Of a stretch of DNA of 44,377 nt, positions 1-7,851 are shown in pieces. The notes beneath the pieces are model-generated. The model searched no databases. It saw only the letters and a program-made list of their open reading frames with translations, and was not told where the DNA came from. The DNA lies in the NCBI GenBank assembly GCA_944326775.1, contig CALVFH010000006.1:1-44377 (forward strand). Reading direction: 5' to 3'. The position numbers and the translations under genes are program-made. The DNA comes from an uncultured Parabacteroides sp. GTDB lineage: Bacteria; Bacteroidota; Bacteroidia; Bacteroidales; Tannerellaceae. Positions within the stretch are counted from its first letter, which is position 1; the number at the start of each line of letters is the position of its first letter.

Positions 1-665
1 TCGTCGCGAACAATCCCTTCTCCGTTACATTCAGGGCATTTCTTGACAATCACCTTGCCTTCGCCGCCGCAGGTAGGACACGTCGTCTGGGTCTGCATCT
101 GTCCCAGGATCGTATTTGCCACGCGCGTAACGATTCCCGTGCCATGACAGGTATCGCAAGTCTTCGAACCCCCGTCGCCATCGGCACCCGTACCGTGGCA
201 ATGGCTGCAAGGCACAAACTTCTTGACTTTAATCTTCTTGTCAACCCCGGTTGCAATATCCTTCAGCGACATTTTCACCTTGACACGCAAGTCGGAGCCT
301 CTGTTCACGCGGCGGCCGCCCCGGGATCCCCCGAAACCACCAAATCCGCCGAAGCCCCCGAAATGTCCACCAAAGATATCGCCGAACTGCGAGAAGATAT
401 CATCCATCGAAAAGCCGCCGGCCCCTCCGGAAGCAGCTCCGCCCACTCCGGCGTGCCCAAACTGGTCGTACCGCTGCCGCTTTTGCGGATCGCTCAACAC
501 ATCATAGGCTTCGGCAGCCTCCTTAAACTTTTCTTCAGCTTCCTTATCGCCCGGATTCTTATCCGGATGGTACTGGATTGCTTTTTTCCTGTATGCCTTC
601 TTTATTTCTTCGGCTGTAGCGTTCTTGCTCACGCCCAGCACCTCGTAATAATCTCTCTTTGCCAT
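1..665 (-). CDS. dnaJ: Chaperone DnaJ (Hsp40), N-terminal part, cut by window edge
   Basis: Co-chaperone that delivers unfolded proteins to DnaK and stimulates its ATPase in the cytoplasm. About 221 residues are visible; the C-terminal substrate-binding part lies outside the window. The J domain (about residues 1-70) carries the HPD motif at residues 33-35 and is followed by a Gly/Phe-rich linker. The zinc-finger region shows four CxxCxGxG-type motifs ([32 protein letters not shown]). The start [11 protein letters not shown] is the usual one for the family. It lies 19 bases downstream of grpE, so the two are surely cotranscribed. Confidence 0.97.
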   Translation of the reverse strand, partial: MAKRDYYEVLGVSKNATAEEIKKAYRKKAIQYHPDKNPGDKEAEEKFKEAAEAYDVLSDPQKRQRYDQFGHAGVGGAASGGAGGFSMDDIFSQFGDIFGGHFGGFGGFGGFGGSRGGRRVNRGSDLRVKVKMSLKDIATGVDKKIKVKKFVPCSHCHGTGADGDGGSKTCDTCHGTGIVTRVANTILGQMQTQTTCPTCGGEGKVIVKKCPECNGEGIVRD

Positions 666-684
666 TTGTTTTTCCGTTACCTGA

Positions 685-1290
685 TTACTCGCCGACAACT
701 ACCTTTGCATGACGAATTACTTTGTCGTTTAATGTATAACCGGTCTGGACACAATCCAGTACCTTGCCCTTCAGCTTCTCTTCGGGAGCCGGAATCGTTG
801 CAATCGCTTCGTAAATATCCGCATCGAAGGGTTTGCCCACGACTTCCATGGCCTTCACGCCCTGAGAGGAGAGATAAGAGACGAACTTGTTGTAGATCAA
901 ATTCACTCCTTCCGCTATTGCAGCCACATCTTCAGCCTTCTGGATGTTCTGCAAGGCGCGTTCGAAGTCATCGACCACCGGCAGCAGGTGGACAAGTGCA
1001 CTCTCCCCGCCACTTTTGATCAAATCGCTCTTCTCGCGCATCGTCCGCTTGCGATAGTTGTCGAACTCCGCCCGCAGGCGCAAATGCGTATCGTTCAATT
1101 CATCGTATTTCTTTTGCAGATCAGCCAGTTCGTCCGACAGATTGTCAGCTACGGCCGGTTCTTCCGCCGCATTTGGCTGTTCTTCCTGCAAATTTGTCGT
1201 TTCTTCCTGAGAATTCTGAACATTCTCTTGTCCTACAGACCCTGCGGCCTGTTCTTCCTCGTGTGAATGTTTATGACTCATATCTAACAT
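685..1290 (-). CDS. grpE: Nucleotide exchange factor GrpE
   Basis: GrpE releases ADP from DnaK and works with DnaJ, encoded directly downstream. The 201-aa protein has an acidic, Gln/Glu-rich N-terminal third, a long heptad-like helix (about residues 55-95) and the conserved FDNYRKRT segment, followed by the C-terminal beta domain ([26 protein letters not shown]). The first ATG at 1290 has AAAGGA about 11 bases upstream; a second ATG at 1281 is possible. No CIRCE element is visible in the short leader, so the control of this heat-shock pair is not evident here. Confidence 0.96.
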   Translation of the reverse strand: MLDMSHKHSHEEEQAAGSVGQENVQNSQEETTNLQEEQPNAAEEPAVADNLSDELADLQKKYDELNDTHLRLRAEFDNYRKRTMREKSDLIKSGGESALVHLLPVVDDFERALQNIQKAEDVAAIAEGVNLIYNKFVSYLSSQGVKAMEVVGKPFDADIYEAIATIPAPEEKLKGKVLDCVQTGYTLNDKVIRHAKVVVGE

Positions 1291-1337
1291 ATTAATTATT
1301 ATCCTTTGATTCTTATAGATTTACCACAGAGCGGGCG

Positions 1338-1368
1338 CCCCGGACCCTTTTCACGGGGCGGGCGTTCC
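1338..1368. other. GC-rich inverted repeat between cutC and grpE
   Basis: CGCCCCG and CGGGGCG form a 7-bp stem around a loop of about 13 bases, just after cutC and before grpE. There is no T-run, so it is at best a weak terminator or processing hairpin. Confidence 0.3.
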
Positions 1369-1398
1369 GTGGATATTCCTGCAAAAAGATTGCCAAAA

Positions 1399-2139
1399 TC
1401 AGCGGCGCTCCACGACGGCGCGCACCTTCTCGCGGTCGGTCTGCACGGTTTCAAACTCCGACGTCACCGCGCTGCTGCCCATCGGTACGTGTTCGTTGCG
1501 GAAAGACATGCGGCTATAGACCACGCTGCGCGCCGATGTATGGAACTCCGTCGCCCCGGTTTCCGCCTCGATGAGCGCGATATTGTTCTCCCGCACGCCA
1601 CAGCCCGGCATGATGATAATCCGCCCTGCCGCCCGCTCGACCAGTTGGCGGATGAGCGGAATCCCTTTCACCGCATCCGACTGCTGCCCGGAGGTGAGGA
1701 TGCGGTCGCACCCCAATTCCACCAGTTCCTCGAGCGCCCGGAACGGATCGCGGCACACATCGAAGGCTCGGTGGCAAGTTACCGACAGCGGGCCTGCCGC
1801 CTCCATCAGCCGGCGCATCAGGGGGACGTCGATATCCCCTTCCGCCGTCAGGCAGCCGAAGACTACGCCATGCACGCCCAGTTGCCGGCACATTTCTATG
1901 TCGTAAAGCATCGAGCGAACCTCGGCCTCGGTATAGAGGAAGTCCCCTCCGCGCGGGCGGATAATCACATTGATGTCGATTGCCGAAGTCAAGTCCTGTG
2001 CCGTCTTGATTTCGCCGTAACTCGGGGTTGTCCCCCCTTCGGGAATGCCTGCGCACAGTTCGACGCGGGCCGCCCCGCCAGCTTCCGCCTCCACACAGCT
2101 CTGGGCAGAATTGGCGCAAATTTCGATAATACGTTTCAT
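1399..2139 (-). CDS. cutC: CutC family protein (copper homeostasis / PF03932)
   Basis: A TIM-barrel protein of the CutC family, linked historically to copper tolerance; the biochemical role is unsettled. The ATG at 2139 gives 246 residues, close to the roughly 248 of E. coli CutC, and begins MKRIIEICANSAQS. Family segments ELCAGIPEGGTTPS and VVFGCLTAEGDIDVP are present. A longer reading from 2169 is unlikely because a TAnnTTTG box lies at 2167-2174, so the transcript would start near 2160. The gene is GC-rich and appears monocistronic; grpE starts 108 bases downstream. Confidence 0.93.
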   Translation of the reverse strand: MKRIIEICANSAQSCVEAEAGGAARVELCAGIPEGGTTPSYGEIKTAQDLTSAIDINVIIRPRGGDFLYTEAEVRSMLYDIEMCRQLGVHGVVFGCLTAEGDIDVPLMRRLMEAAGPLSVTCHRAFDVCRDPFRALEELVELGCDRILTSGQQSDAVKGIPLIRQLVERAAGRIIIMPGCGVRENNIALIEAETGATEFHTSARSVVYSRMSFRNEHVPMGSSAVTSEFETVQTDREKVRAVVERR

Positions 2140-2166
2140 CTGGATTTCAATTATTCTATTTGCCTG

Positions 2167-2174
2167 CAAAGGTA
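2167..2174 (-). promoter_or_regulatory. Bacteroidota -7 box for cutC
   Basis: The minus strand reads TACCTTTG, matching TAnnTTTG. It lies 28 bases before the ATG at 2139, and supports that start over the longer one. No clear -33 TTTG is seen. Confidence 0.55.
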
Positions 2175-2232
2175 AACAAAAAAGCGAAGCGAACCTTATT
2201 TTCCCCGGCGCCCCTCGGCGGCATCCGTCGCC

Positions 2233-2515
2233 AGCACTTCTTTCGCCATTTTAGTGCTGATGTATGCCTACAACAGCACTTACAGAAGATTTTTAGTGCT
2301 GTCAACACCCTCCGACAGCACTTACGGAAGATTTTTAGCGCCGACGGAGGCTCCGACAGCACTTACGGAAAATTTTTAGTGCCGGCGGAGGCTCCGACAG
2401 CACTTACAGAAGATTTTTAGCACTGGCGGAGGCTCCGACAGCACTTACGGAAGATTTTTAGTGCCGGCGGAGGCTCCGACAGCACTTACGGAGATTTTTT
2501 AGCACTGGCGGAGGC
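2233..2515. repeat. Tandem array of about seven 41-42 bp units with two dyads each
   Basis: Units begin with AGCACTT at 2233, 2275, 2317, 2358, 2399, 2440 and 2481, giving spacings of 42, 42, 41, 41, 41, 41. The first unit is degenerate. Each unit has an AGCACT half, a central AGATTTTT-like A/T tract, an AGTGC(T/C)-type half complementary to the first, and in most units a second dyad CGGAGGCTCCG. The array fills the gap between the 3' end of ilvE and the promoter of cutC, ending about 60 bp upstream of the cutC -7 box. Because the spacing is mostly 41 it cannot encode a repeating peptide in one frame. The remaining non-genic sequence at 2516-2604 shows nothing I recognise. Confidence 0.9.
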
Positions 2516-2604
2516 CCTTTTCAGCAAAAAAACGTGCCGCCCTCTCCGGAATAGGGTTCCGTCGAAGGGGCACGCGCGTAATAATGGAAAAAGTGTTCTC
2601 TATG

Positions 2605-3624
2605 TTAGTCTATAATCCTAACCCATCCGTAAGTGTCGGGCTCGTCGCCATATTGGATGGCGCGTAGCTTGTGGTAAAGCTTTTCGCACACGGGTCCCGG
2701 CTTGCCGTCTTTGGCAATCACATAGTGCTTGTCGGTGTCCAAATCGTCTATTTCCGAAATCGGGGCAATCACGGCGGCGGTACCGCATTCGGCAGCCTCG
2801 TCGAAGGTAGCGATTTCCTCCAGCGGAATCGGGCGACGCTCGACGGTCAGCCCCATGTCGGCAGCCAGCTGTTGCAGACTCTTGTTGGTGATAGACGGGA
2901 GGATAGAATGCGACTGGGGCGTGATGTAGCTGTTGCCGCGCACGCCGAAGAAGTTGGCCGGTCCGCATTCATCGAGGTATTTCTTCTCTTTCGGGTCGAG
3001 ATAGAGCACGGCGGCATAGCCTTTCTCGTGAGCAATCTCGCCGGCAACCAGCGAAGCGGCATAGTTTCCGCCCACCTTGATGGTGCCGGTGCCGTTGGGT
3101 GCCGCGCGGTCGTATTCCCGGAGGATACAAACCTTGGAAGGCTGGAATCCGCCCTTGAAATAAGGCCCTACCGGGGTGACGAACACGATGAACATGTATT
3201 CCGGCGCCGGTTTAACGCCGACTTGCGCCCCGAGGCCGAGCAAAAGCGGGCGGATATAGAGGGAAGCGCCGCTTTCGTAGGGAGGCACGAAGCGTTCATT
3301 GAGTTTCACGACCTTGCGCACGGCTTCTTCAAACATTTCAACCGGCAGCTCGGCCATCTTGATGCCTCGGCACGACGATTGCAGGCGCTTGGCGTTCTCA
3401 TCCATGCGGAACACGCGGATTTTCCCGTCTTTTCCGCGGAAGGCCTTCAGGCCCTCGAACGCTTCCTGTCCGTAGTGCAGGCAGGTTGCCGCCATATGTA
3501 TATTAATGATTTCGGAAGAAGACACTTCCAGTTCTCCCCATTTGCCGTTACGGTAATAACAACGGATGTTGTAGTCTGTTTTGAGATATCCGAAGCCGAG
3601 TTCGGACCAATTCAATGTTTCCAT
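2605..3624 (-). CDS. ilvE: Branched-chain amino acid aminotransferase (class IV, type II)
   Basis: A PLP enzyme that interconverts Leu, Ile and Val with their 2-oxo acids, using glutamate/2-oxoglutarate. The 339 residues match the length of type II BCATs. The PLP-lysine segment GTIKVGGNYAAS is present, as are EAFEGLKAFRG near the N-terminus and YLDECGPANFFG and TFDEAAECGTAAVI in the second half. It is divergent from metF, with closely spaced promoters between them. No attenuator or leader peptide is apparent. Confidence 0.96.
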   Translation of the reverse strand: METLNWSELGFGYLKTDYNIRCYYRNGKWGELEVSSSEIINIHMAATCLHYGQEAFEGLKAFRGKDGKIRVFRMDENAKRLQSSCRGIKMAELPVEMFEEAVRKVVKLNERFVPPYESGASLYIRPLLLGLGAQVGVKPAPEYMFIVFVTPVGPYFKGGFQPSKVCILREYDRAAPNGTGTIKVGGNYAASLVAGEIAHEKGYAAVLYLDPKEKKYLDECGPANFFGVRGNSYITPQSHSILPSITNKSLQQLAADMGLTVERRPIPLEEIATFDEAAECGTAAVIAPISEIDDLDTDKHYVIAKDGKPGPVCEKLYHKLRAIQYGDEPDTYGWVRIID

Positions 3625-3661
3625 GACACGATATTGATTAGATTTTTATGTTTTCTGGGCG

Positions 3662-3669
3662 CAAAGATA
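3662..3669 (-). promoter_or_regulatory. Bacteroidota -7 box for ilvE
   Basis: The minus strand reads TATCTTTG, a perfect TAnnTTTG match, 38 bases before the ilvE ATG. It is 22 bp from the opposite-facing metF box. Confidence 0.6.
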
Positions 3670-3691
3670 AGAATAAATAAAAAAATGAACT

Positions 3692-3699
3692 TATTTTTG
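3692..3699 (+). promoter_or_regulatory. Bacteroidota -7 box for metF
   Basis: The plus strand reads TATTTTTG, matching TAnnTTTG, 39 bases before the metF ATG. No -33 TTTG is visible at the usual distance. Confidence 0.5.
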
Positions 3700-3738
3700 C
3701 AATACTTTTAAACAGACAAGCACATAAATCATTCCGAC

Positions 3739-4692
3739 ATGATGAAAGTAATTGATTTAATCAACCAAAGTAAAAGCACGGCCTTTTCCTTTGAGATTCT
3801 TCCGCCGCTGAGAGGCAACAGCATTCAGAAAGTATATAATGTCATCGACAAACTGCGGGAATTCGACCCGAAGTATATCAACATCACGTCGCATCACAGC
3901 GAATTTATCTATAAGCCGATGGCCGACGGGAGTTTTCAGAAAGTAAACATCCGCAAGCGCCCCGGGTCGGTCGCCATCGCCTCGGCTATCCAAAATAAAT
4001 ACGGGATTCCCGCCGTCCCCCATATCATCTGCAAGGGATTCACCAAAGACGAGACGGAATATGCGCTGATAGACTTGAATTTCCTGGGCGTCTATAATCT
4101 TCTTCTGTTGCGCGGGGATGTCAAGACGCTGGAGGCGCAACAACCCCCGGAAATGTATCACGAACACGCGACCGACCTCCAACAACAGGTGAATCGCTTC
4201 AACGAAGGATTCCTGCTCGACGGTTCACGCATGGAAGGCATCGAAACGCCGTTCTCCTACGGCATGGCTTGCTATCCGGAGAAGCACGAGGAGGCGCCCA
4301 ACTTCGATTCAGACATTTTCTACCTGAAGGAGAAGGTCAGGAACGGGGCCGACTACTTGGTTACGCAGATGTTTTTCGACAATTCGAAATACTTCGCCTT
4401 CGTGGAGCGTTGCCGGGCGGAAGGGATTACCGTCCCCATCATACCGGGTATCAAACCGATTGTTTTCAGGAACCAACTGACGGTATTGCCGCGTGTCTTC
4501 CGCTCGGAGATACCCGAAGCCTTCGCTGCGGAGCTCCGCAAATGCAAAACCGACGACGATGCCAGGGAAGTGGGCATCGAATGGAGCATCCAGCAATGCA
4601 AAGAGCTGATAGCCCACGGGGTCCCCAGCCTCCACTTCTATACCATGATGGCATCGGAGAGCGTGCGCAGGATAGCCAAGGAAATTTATTGA
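3739..4692 (+). CDS. metF: 5,10-methylenetetrahydrofolate reductase
   Basis: An FAD-dependent TIM-barrel enzyme that makes 5-methyl-THF, the methyl donor for methionine synthesis. The 317-aa protein has the N-terminal FEILPPLRGN segment with the catalytic-type Glu, ITSHHSEF, PHIICKGFTKDETEYALIDL, LLLRGD, and DYLVTQMFFDN near residue 210. Two consecutive ATGs start the gene. It is one of only three clear plus-strand genes here; the next gene follows after 31 bases and probably shares its transcript. No SAM riboswitch is seen in the 114-base intergenic region. Confidence 0.95.
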   Translation: MMKVIDLINQSKSTAFSFEILPPLRGNSIQKVYNVIDKLREFDPKYINITSHHSEFIYKPMADGSFQKVNIRKRPGSVAIASAIQNKYGIPAVPHIICKGFTKDETEYALIDLNFLGVYNLLLLRGDVKTLEAQQPPEMYHEHATDLQQQVNRFNEGFLLDGSRMEGIETPFSYGMACYPEKHEEAPNFDSDIFYLKEKVRNGADYLVTQMFFDNSKYFAFVERCRAEGITVPIIPGIKPIVFRNQLTVLPRVFRSEIPEAFAAELRKCKTDDDAREVGIEWSIQQCKELIAHGVPSLHFYTMMASESVRRIAKEIY

Positions 4693-4723
4693 ACTTGCCA
4701 TTTCATTTATCTCTTTATCAGAC

Positions 4724-5413
4724 ATGACCATGAATAAAAAACTGATTATTTTTTCGGCGTGCTGCCTGCTCGGCATGGGGCACGCCACTGCCCAGGAACT
4801 GAAAGACTGGGCCAACTTCGGCAAATATGCTACAGAGAACCAGCAAATAAAAAAACCGGTGAAGGTGGTCTTCATGGGCAATTCCATCACCGAAAACTGG
4901 CGGAATATGGACCCGGATTTCTTCACGCAGAACGGATATGTGGGCCGGGGCATCAGCGGACAGGTCTCCGCCCAGATGGTAATGCGTTTCCGGCCGGATG
5001 TAATCGAATTGGAGCCTGAAGCCGTTGTCATTCTGGCCGGCACGAACGATGTAGCCCGCAACGACTATGCCATGACGCCCGAGCAGACGTTCGGCAACAT
5101 CGTGACAATGGTCGAGCTGGCCCGCGCCAACCAAATCAAAGTCATTCTCTGCTCAACCATGCCGGCGAGCCACTTCGGATGGCATCCCGACATCAAAGGG
5201 GCAGCCGAAACAATCCGGGCATTGAACAAAAAGATTAAAGCCTATGCCGAAAAGAACCAGATTCCATACGTGGACTACCATAGTGCCCTGGCCGACGACG
5301 AAGGAGGGCTTCCCAAGAAGTATTCCGACGACGGCGTGCATCCCACGCTGGACGGCTACAAAGTGATGGAGGAATTAGTCCAGAAAGCGATAAAAGACAC
5401 ACTCGGCGAGTGA
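4724..5413 (+). CDS. Secreted SGNH/GDSL-type hydrolase
   Basis: A 229-aa lipase/acylhydrolase-like esterase of the SGNH superfamily with a type I signal peptide (MNKKLIIFSACCLLGMGHATAQ if the second ATG at 4730 is used). Block I is GNSITENW (Ser nucleophile), block II has GISGQ, block III GTNDVA, and block V DDGVHPT supplies Asp and His. The family commonly removes acetyl or acyl groups from carbohydrates, but the substrate here is unknown. The gene follows metF by 31 bases without an evident promoter and ends at a strong terminator. A cotranscribed metF and periplasmic esterase have no obvious functional link. Confidence 0.88.
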   Translation: MTMNKKLIIFSACCLLGMGHATAQELKDWANFGKYATENQQIKKPVKVVFMGNSITENWRNMDPDFFTQNGYVGRGISGQVSAQMVMRFRPDVIELEPEAVVILAGTNDVARNDYAMTPEQTFGNIVTMVELARANQIKVILCSTMPASHFGWHPDIKGAAETIRALNKKIKAYAEKNQIPYVDYHSALADDEGGLPKKYSDDGVHPTLDGYKVMEELVQKAIKDTLGE

Positions 5414-5424
5414 GCTTCTAACAA

Positions 5425-5466
5425 GAAAAAAGGACAACCGGTTCTCTGCGACTGGTTGTCCTTTTT
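5425..5466. terminator. Bidirectional intrinsic terminator
   Basis: GGACAACC and GGTTGTCC form a stem, with a run of A on the left and TTTTT on the right. It can serve both the plus-strand SGNH hydrolase gene and the convergent minus-strand lipoprotein gene. Confidence 0.88.
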
Positions 5467-5469
5467 GCG

Positions 5470-6354
5470 TTATTGTACGTTATCTACCGATACATCGTAA
5501 AGATTTACTTTCTTATGCCGGCTAATCTGTTCGTTTACCTCAGGGAAATATTTGGCAAGGATGGCATACAGGCCCGGGTCGTAACGCTTCAGTTCTTCGC
5601 GGGTATTTACCTTGTTGTGTTTCCCGTCGCCATTGTCGTTATCTACTTCCGCGTTGACATTAAACCAATCCTGGACTCCTTCAGCCCAATACTCTTCGAT
5701 ATTTGTCGAGGCATAGACATTTTTCCACAAGCCCTTGGCTACGGCGGCATCCAACGAAGCCTGTAGCTCGTCATTGAACTCCGGATGGATGGGAGCAATG
5801 CCTACATTATGGATAGTATGGGCGAATTCATGAATCATAATATCCTCCGCATGATACTTGTCAATCTGGTAAGCCAGAATATTTTCTTCCGCGCAGGTAG
5901 AGAACGGCATTTCGAGCGTTCCGCCCAAACCGCGGGCGCGAACATCCCAGTTGAGAGTCGTATCGTTGACCAGCATCGCATGTTCCGGGATGTCGGTCGT
6001 CCCTTCATAACGGGCCATGATACCGATTCGGGTGTTCCGGCTTGTCAGGGATTCCATCACATCGTCCGGTAACGCGGAAGTCAGCGCATTCAGACTGACG
6101 TAGGCAGCATAAAAGCAACTGTCGGGCACACGCCAGGAACTGACTACATGAATGCCGTTCACATTCATATATTTCTTGTAAAACGGGTCGAGCTTCAGCT
6201 CTGCCGGAGGTGTCGTAATCTTCGGCGTATCGACCAAAGCCAGCATTTTGACTTCTTCCTGGACGGGTTGTGCCGACGATGCCGGCTGTTGCGGTTGCTG
6301 GCAGGCAACCATCGCCCCCACTAAGGGGAGTGCAGCGAATAAGCTTGTTTTCAT
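5470..6354 (-). CDS. Putative zinc metallopeptidase lipoprotein (HExxH)
   Basis: A 294-aa lipoprotein: the signal peptide ends in VGAMVAC, with Cys18 as the lipidated residue. The motif HEFAHTIHN near residue 175 is an HExxH zinc site, and a downstream EEYWAEGVQDWFN segment supplies a plausible third Glu ligand, giving a gluzincin-like arrangement. I do not recognise a characterised member; the fold resembles small conserved peptidase-like domains of unknown substrate. It starts 20 bases after the xylE stop with no terminator between them, so it may be the last gene of the xylose operon. The stop overlaps the region of the shared terminator. Confidence 0.7.
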   Translation of the reverse strand: MKTSLFAALPLVGAMVACQQPQQPASSAQPVQEEVKMLALVDTPKITTPPAELKLDPFYKKYMNVNGIHVVSSWRVPDSCFYAAYVSLNALTSALPDDVMESLTSRNTRIGIMARYEGTTDIPEHAMLVNDTTLNWDVRARGLGGTLEMPFSTCAEENILAYQIDKYHAEDIMIHEFAHTIHNVGIAPIHPEFNDELQASLDAAVAKGLWKNVYASTNIEEYWAEGVQDWFNVNAEVDNDNGDGKHNKVNTREELKRYDPGLYAILAKYFPEVNEQISRHKKVNLYDVSVDNVQ

Positions 6355-6374
6355 GTTGTATTAGTTTGATAAGT

Positions 6375-7742
6375 TTATGATACTTTGCGTTTCCAAAGCT
6401 GGTTCATCTGTTCCAGCGACAGACCTTTGGTTTCCGGAACCATCCGCCATACAAAGAGTGCCGAAATCACACAAATGACTCCATACAACCCATAGGCAAA
6501 TCCCGGGCTAAATTCGTAGAGCGACGGGAAGGTAGAGGATACCAGATAATTAAATATCCATTGGAAGGCGACAGCTATCGCTACGGCCTTGCTCCGGATC
6601 GTATTCGGGAATATCTCGGAAATCAACACCCAGCAGATAGGTCCCCACGACATCATAAAGAAAGCGGCATAGACAATAATCGACAAGACTGGAAGAATAC
6701 CGGCCACTTGCAACTCGTCGCACAGCGCCACGCTAAATGCTCCGACAGCCATGCCCACCGAACCGACAATAAGGAGCGGTTTACGCCCTACTTTCTCCAC
6801 CGTGAAGATTGCAACCAGGGTAAAGACGATATTTACACATCCCATGACGACAGTTTGCAGCATACTATCGCCTCCTCCCCCAATCTTTTCAAAAATACGG
6901 GGTGCATAATACAGCACGGCATTAATCCCGATTGCCTGTTGGAATATCGACAACAGAATTCCTACGGCTACAACAGTAATACCATAAGTCAACAGCTTCT
7001 CTGTCTTCTCCTTGGAAACGGCTTGTATTTCTTTCAGGATTGCGGCAGCCTTCTCCTCTCCGTTAACCCGCTGCAGAACGGCAAGAGCGGCATCATACCG
7101 TCCGGTCATGACCAAGAAACGAGGGGTACGAGGTATGAAAAACAAAAGAATACCAAACAATGAGGCAGGAACGGCTCCAGAAAGGAACATATAACGCCAC
7201 CCGTCTGTAACCAGGACTTCTTCAGTTATACTGGCCTTGATGGAATAATTGACAAAATAAACAACCAGCATTCCAAAGATAATCGCAAACTGGTTGCACG
7301 ATACTAATTTCCCTCGAATATCCGAAGGGGCTATCTCTGCAATATACATCGGACAAATAGCCGAGGCTAAACCAACTCCAATACCTCCAATAATACGATA
7401 GAAGTTAAACATCAAGATTAAAGAAAAGGAAGTGTCTCCTTTTTCAAAGAAAGGAAACTCAGGGTATGCAGAACCTAATGCTGAAAGGAAAAACAAAAGA
7501 GCTGCAACCCGCAGGGAATCTCGGCGTCCAAGTGATGAAGCAAAATTTCCAGAAATGGCACTACCAATCACACATCCAATCAATGCACTCGATACGGTTA
7601 GCCCATGCCAGAAATCATCCAGTCCTAAATGCTTCTGCAACGCTTGTTCAGCTCCGGAAATAACTGCGGTATCGTAACCGAACAACAAGCCACCAAGTGT
7701 AGCAACAAGCGTTATGCATAAAATATACGTGTTATTTCTCAT
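6375..7742 (-). CDS. xylE: Sugar:H+ symporter of the MFS sugar-porter family, xylose-type
   Basis: A 455-aa, 12-TM transporter that probably imports xylose. Family signatures are GGLLFGYDTAVISGAE at the first TM, GRRDSLR in the first cytoplasmic loop, RGKLVSCNQ after TM4, PRTPRFLV at the start of the central loop, GRKPLL and the terminal PETKGLSLEQ. The start at 7742 (MRNNTYILC) puts TM1 at the N-terminus; the longer frame would add 30 residues encoded inside the inverted repeat at 7764-7840 and is rejected. It is downstream of xylA by 109 bases, an unusually large gap in this operon. Confidence 0.9.
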   Translation of the reverse strand: MRNNTYILCITLVATLGGLLFGYDTAVISGAEQALQKHLGLDDFWHGLTVSSALIGCVIGSAISGNFASSLGRRDSLRVAALLFFLSALGSAYPEFPFFEKGDTSFSLILMFNFYRIIGGIGVGLASAICPMYIAEIAPSDIRGKLVSCNQFAIIFGMLVVYFVNYSIKASITEEVLVTDGWRYMFLSGAVPASLFGILLFFIPRTPRFLVMTGRYDAALAVLQRVNGEEKAAAILKEIQAVSKEKTEKLLTYGITVVAVGILLSIFQQAIGINAVLYYAPRIFEKIGGGGDSMLQTVVMGCVNIVFTLVAIFTVEKVGRKPLLIVGSVGMAVGAFSVALCDELQVAGILPVLSIIVYAAFFMMSWGPICWVLISEIFPNTIRSKAVAIAVAFQWIFNYLVSSTFPSLYEFSPGFAYGLYGVICVISALFVWRMVPETKGLSLEQMNQLWKRKVS

Positions 7743-7763
7743 GGTGATACAAAAAAAATAAAA

Positions 7764-7840
7764 AATGAAGGATAAAGGCATGAAGGTTTTACCATTTCTC
7801 TTATCTGAAACAGAAAGACCTTCATCCTTCACCCTTCATT
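7764..7840 (-). promoter_or_regulatory. Long inverted repeat with T-tail between xylA and xylE
   Basis: The arms at 7764-7786 and 7819-7840 are imperfect reverse complements (ATGAAGG blocks against CCTTCAT and CCTTCAC blocks) and can pair over roughly 20 bp around a loop of about 32 bases. In the minus-strand transcript the stem is followed by a T-rich stretch with runs of six and eight T. It therefore looks like an intercistronic terminator or attenuator that would lower xylE relative to xylBA; mRNA stabilisation is the alternative. Confidence 0.65.
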
Positions 7841-7851
7841 CATCACTAATA

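Noticed and set aside
1306..2175. Plus-strand ORF of 289 aa over cutC
   Set aside because: It is antisense to cutC, which has clear family motifs; the composition is a shadow of GC-rich codons.
2156..2420. ORFs on both strands over the first repeat array
   Set aside because: Units are 41-42 bp so no single frame repeats, and the frames overlap the cutC promoter. Judged non-coding.
2275..2515. CIRCE-type heat-shock operators (TTAGCACTC-N9-GAGTGCTAA)
   Set aside because: The units share AGCACT and AGTGCT but lack the full CIRCE ends, use a longer spacer, and are in front of cutC rather than the chaperone genes.
3625..3738. SAM or folate riboswitch upstream of metF
   Set aside because: The leader is short (about 30 bases after the -7 box) and lacks conserved riboswitch cores.
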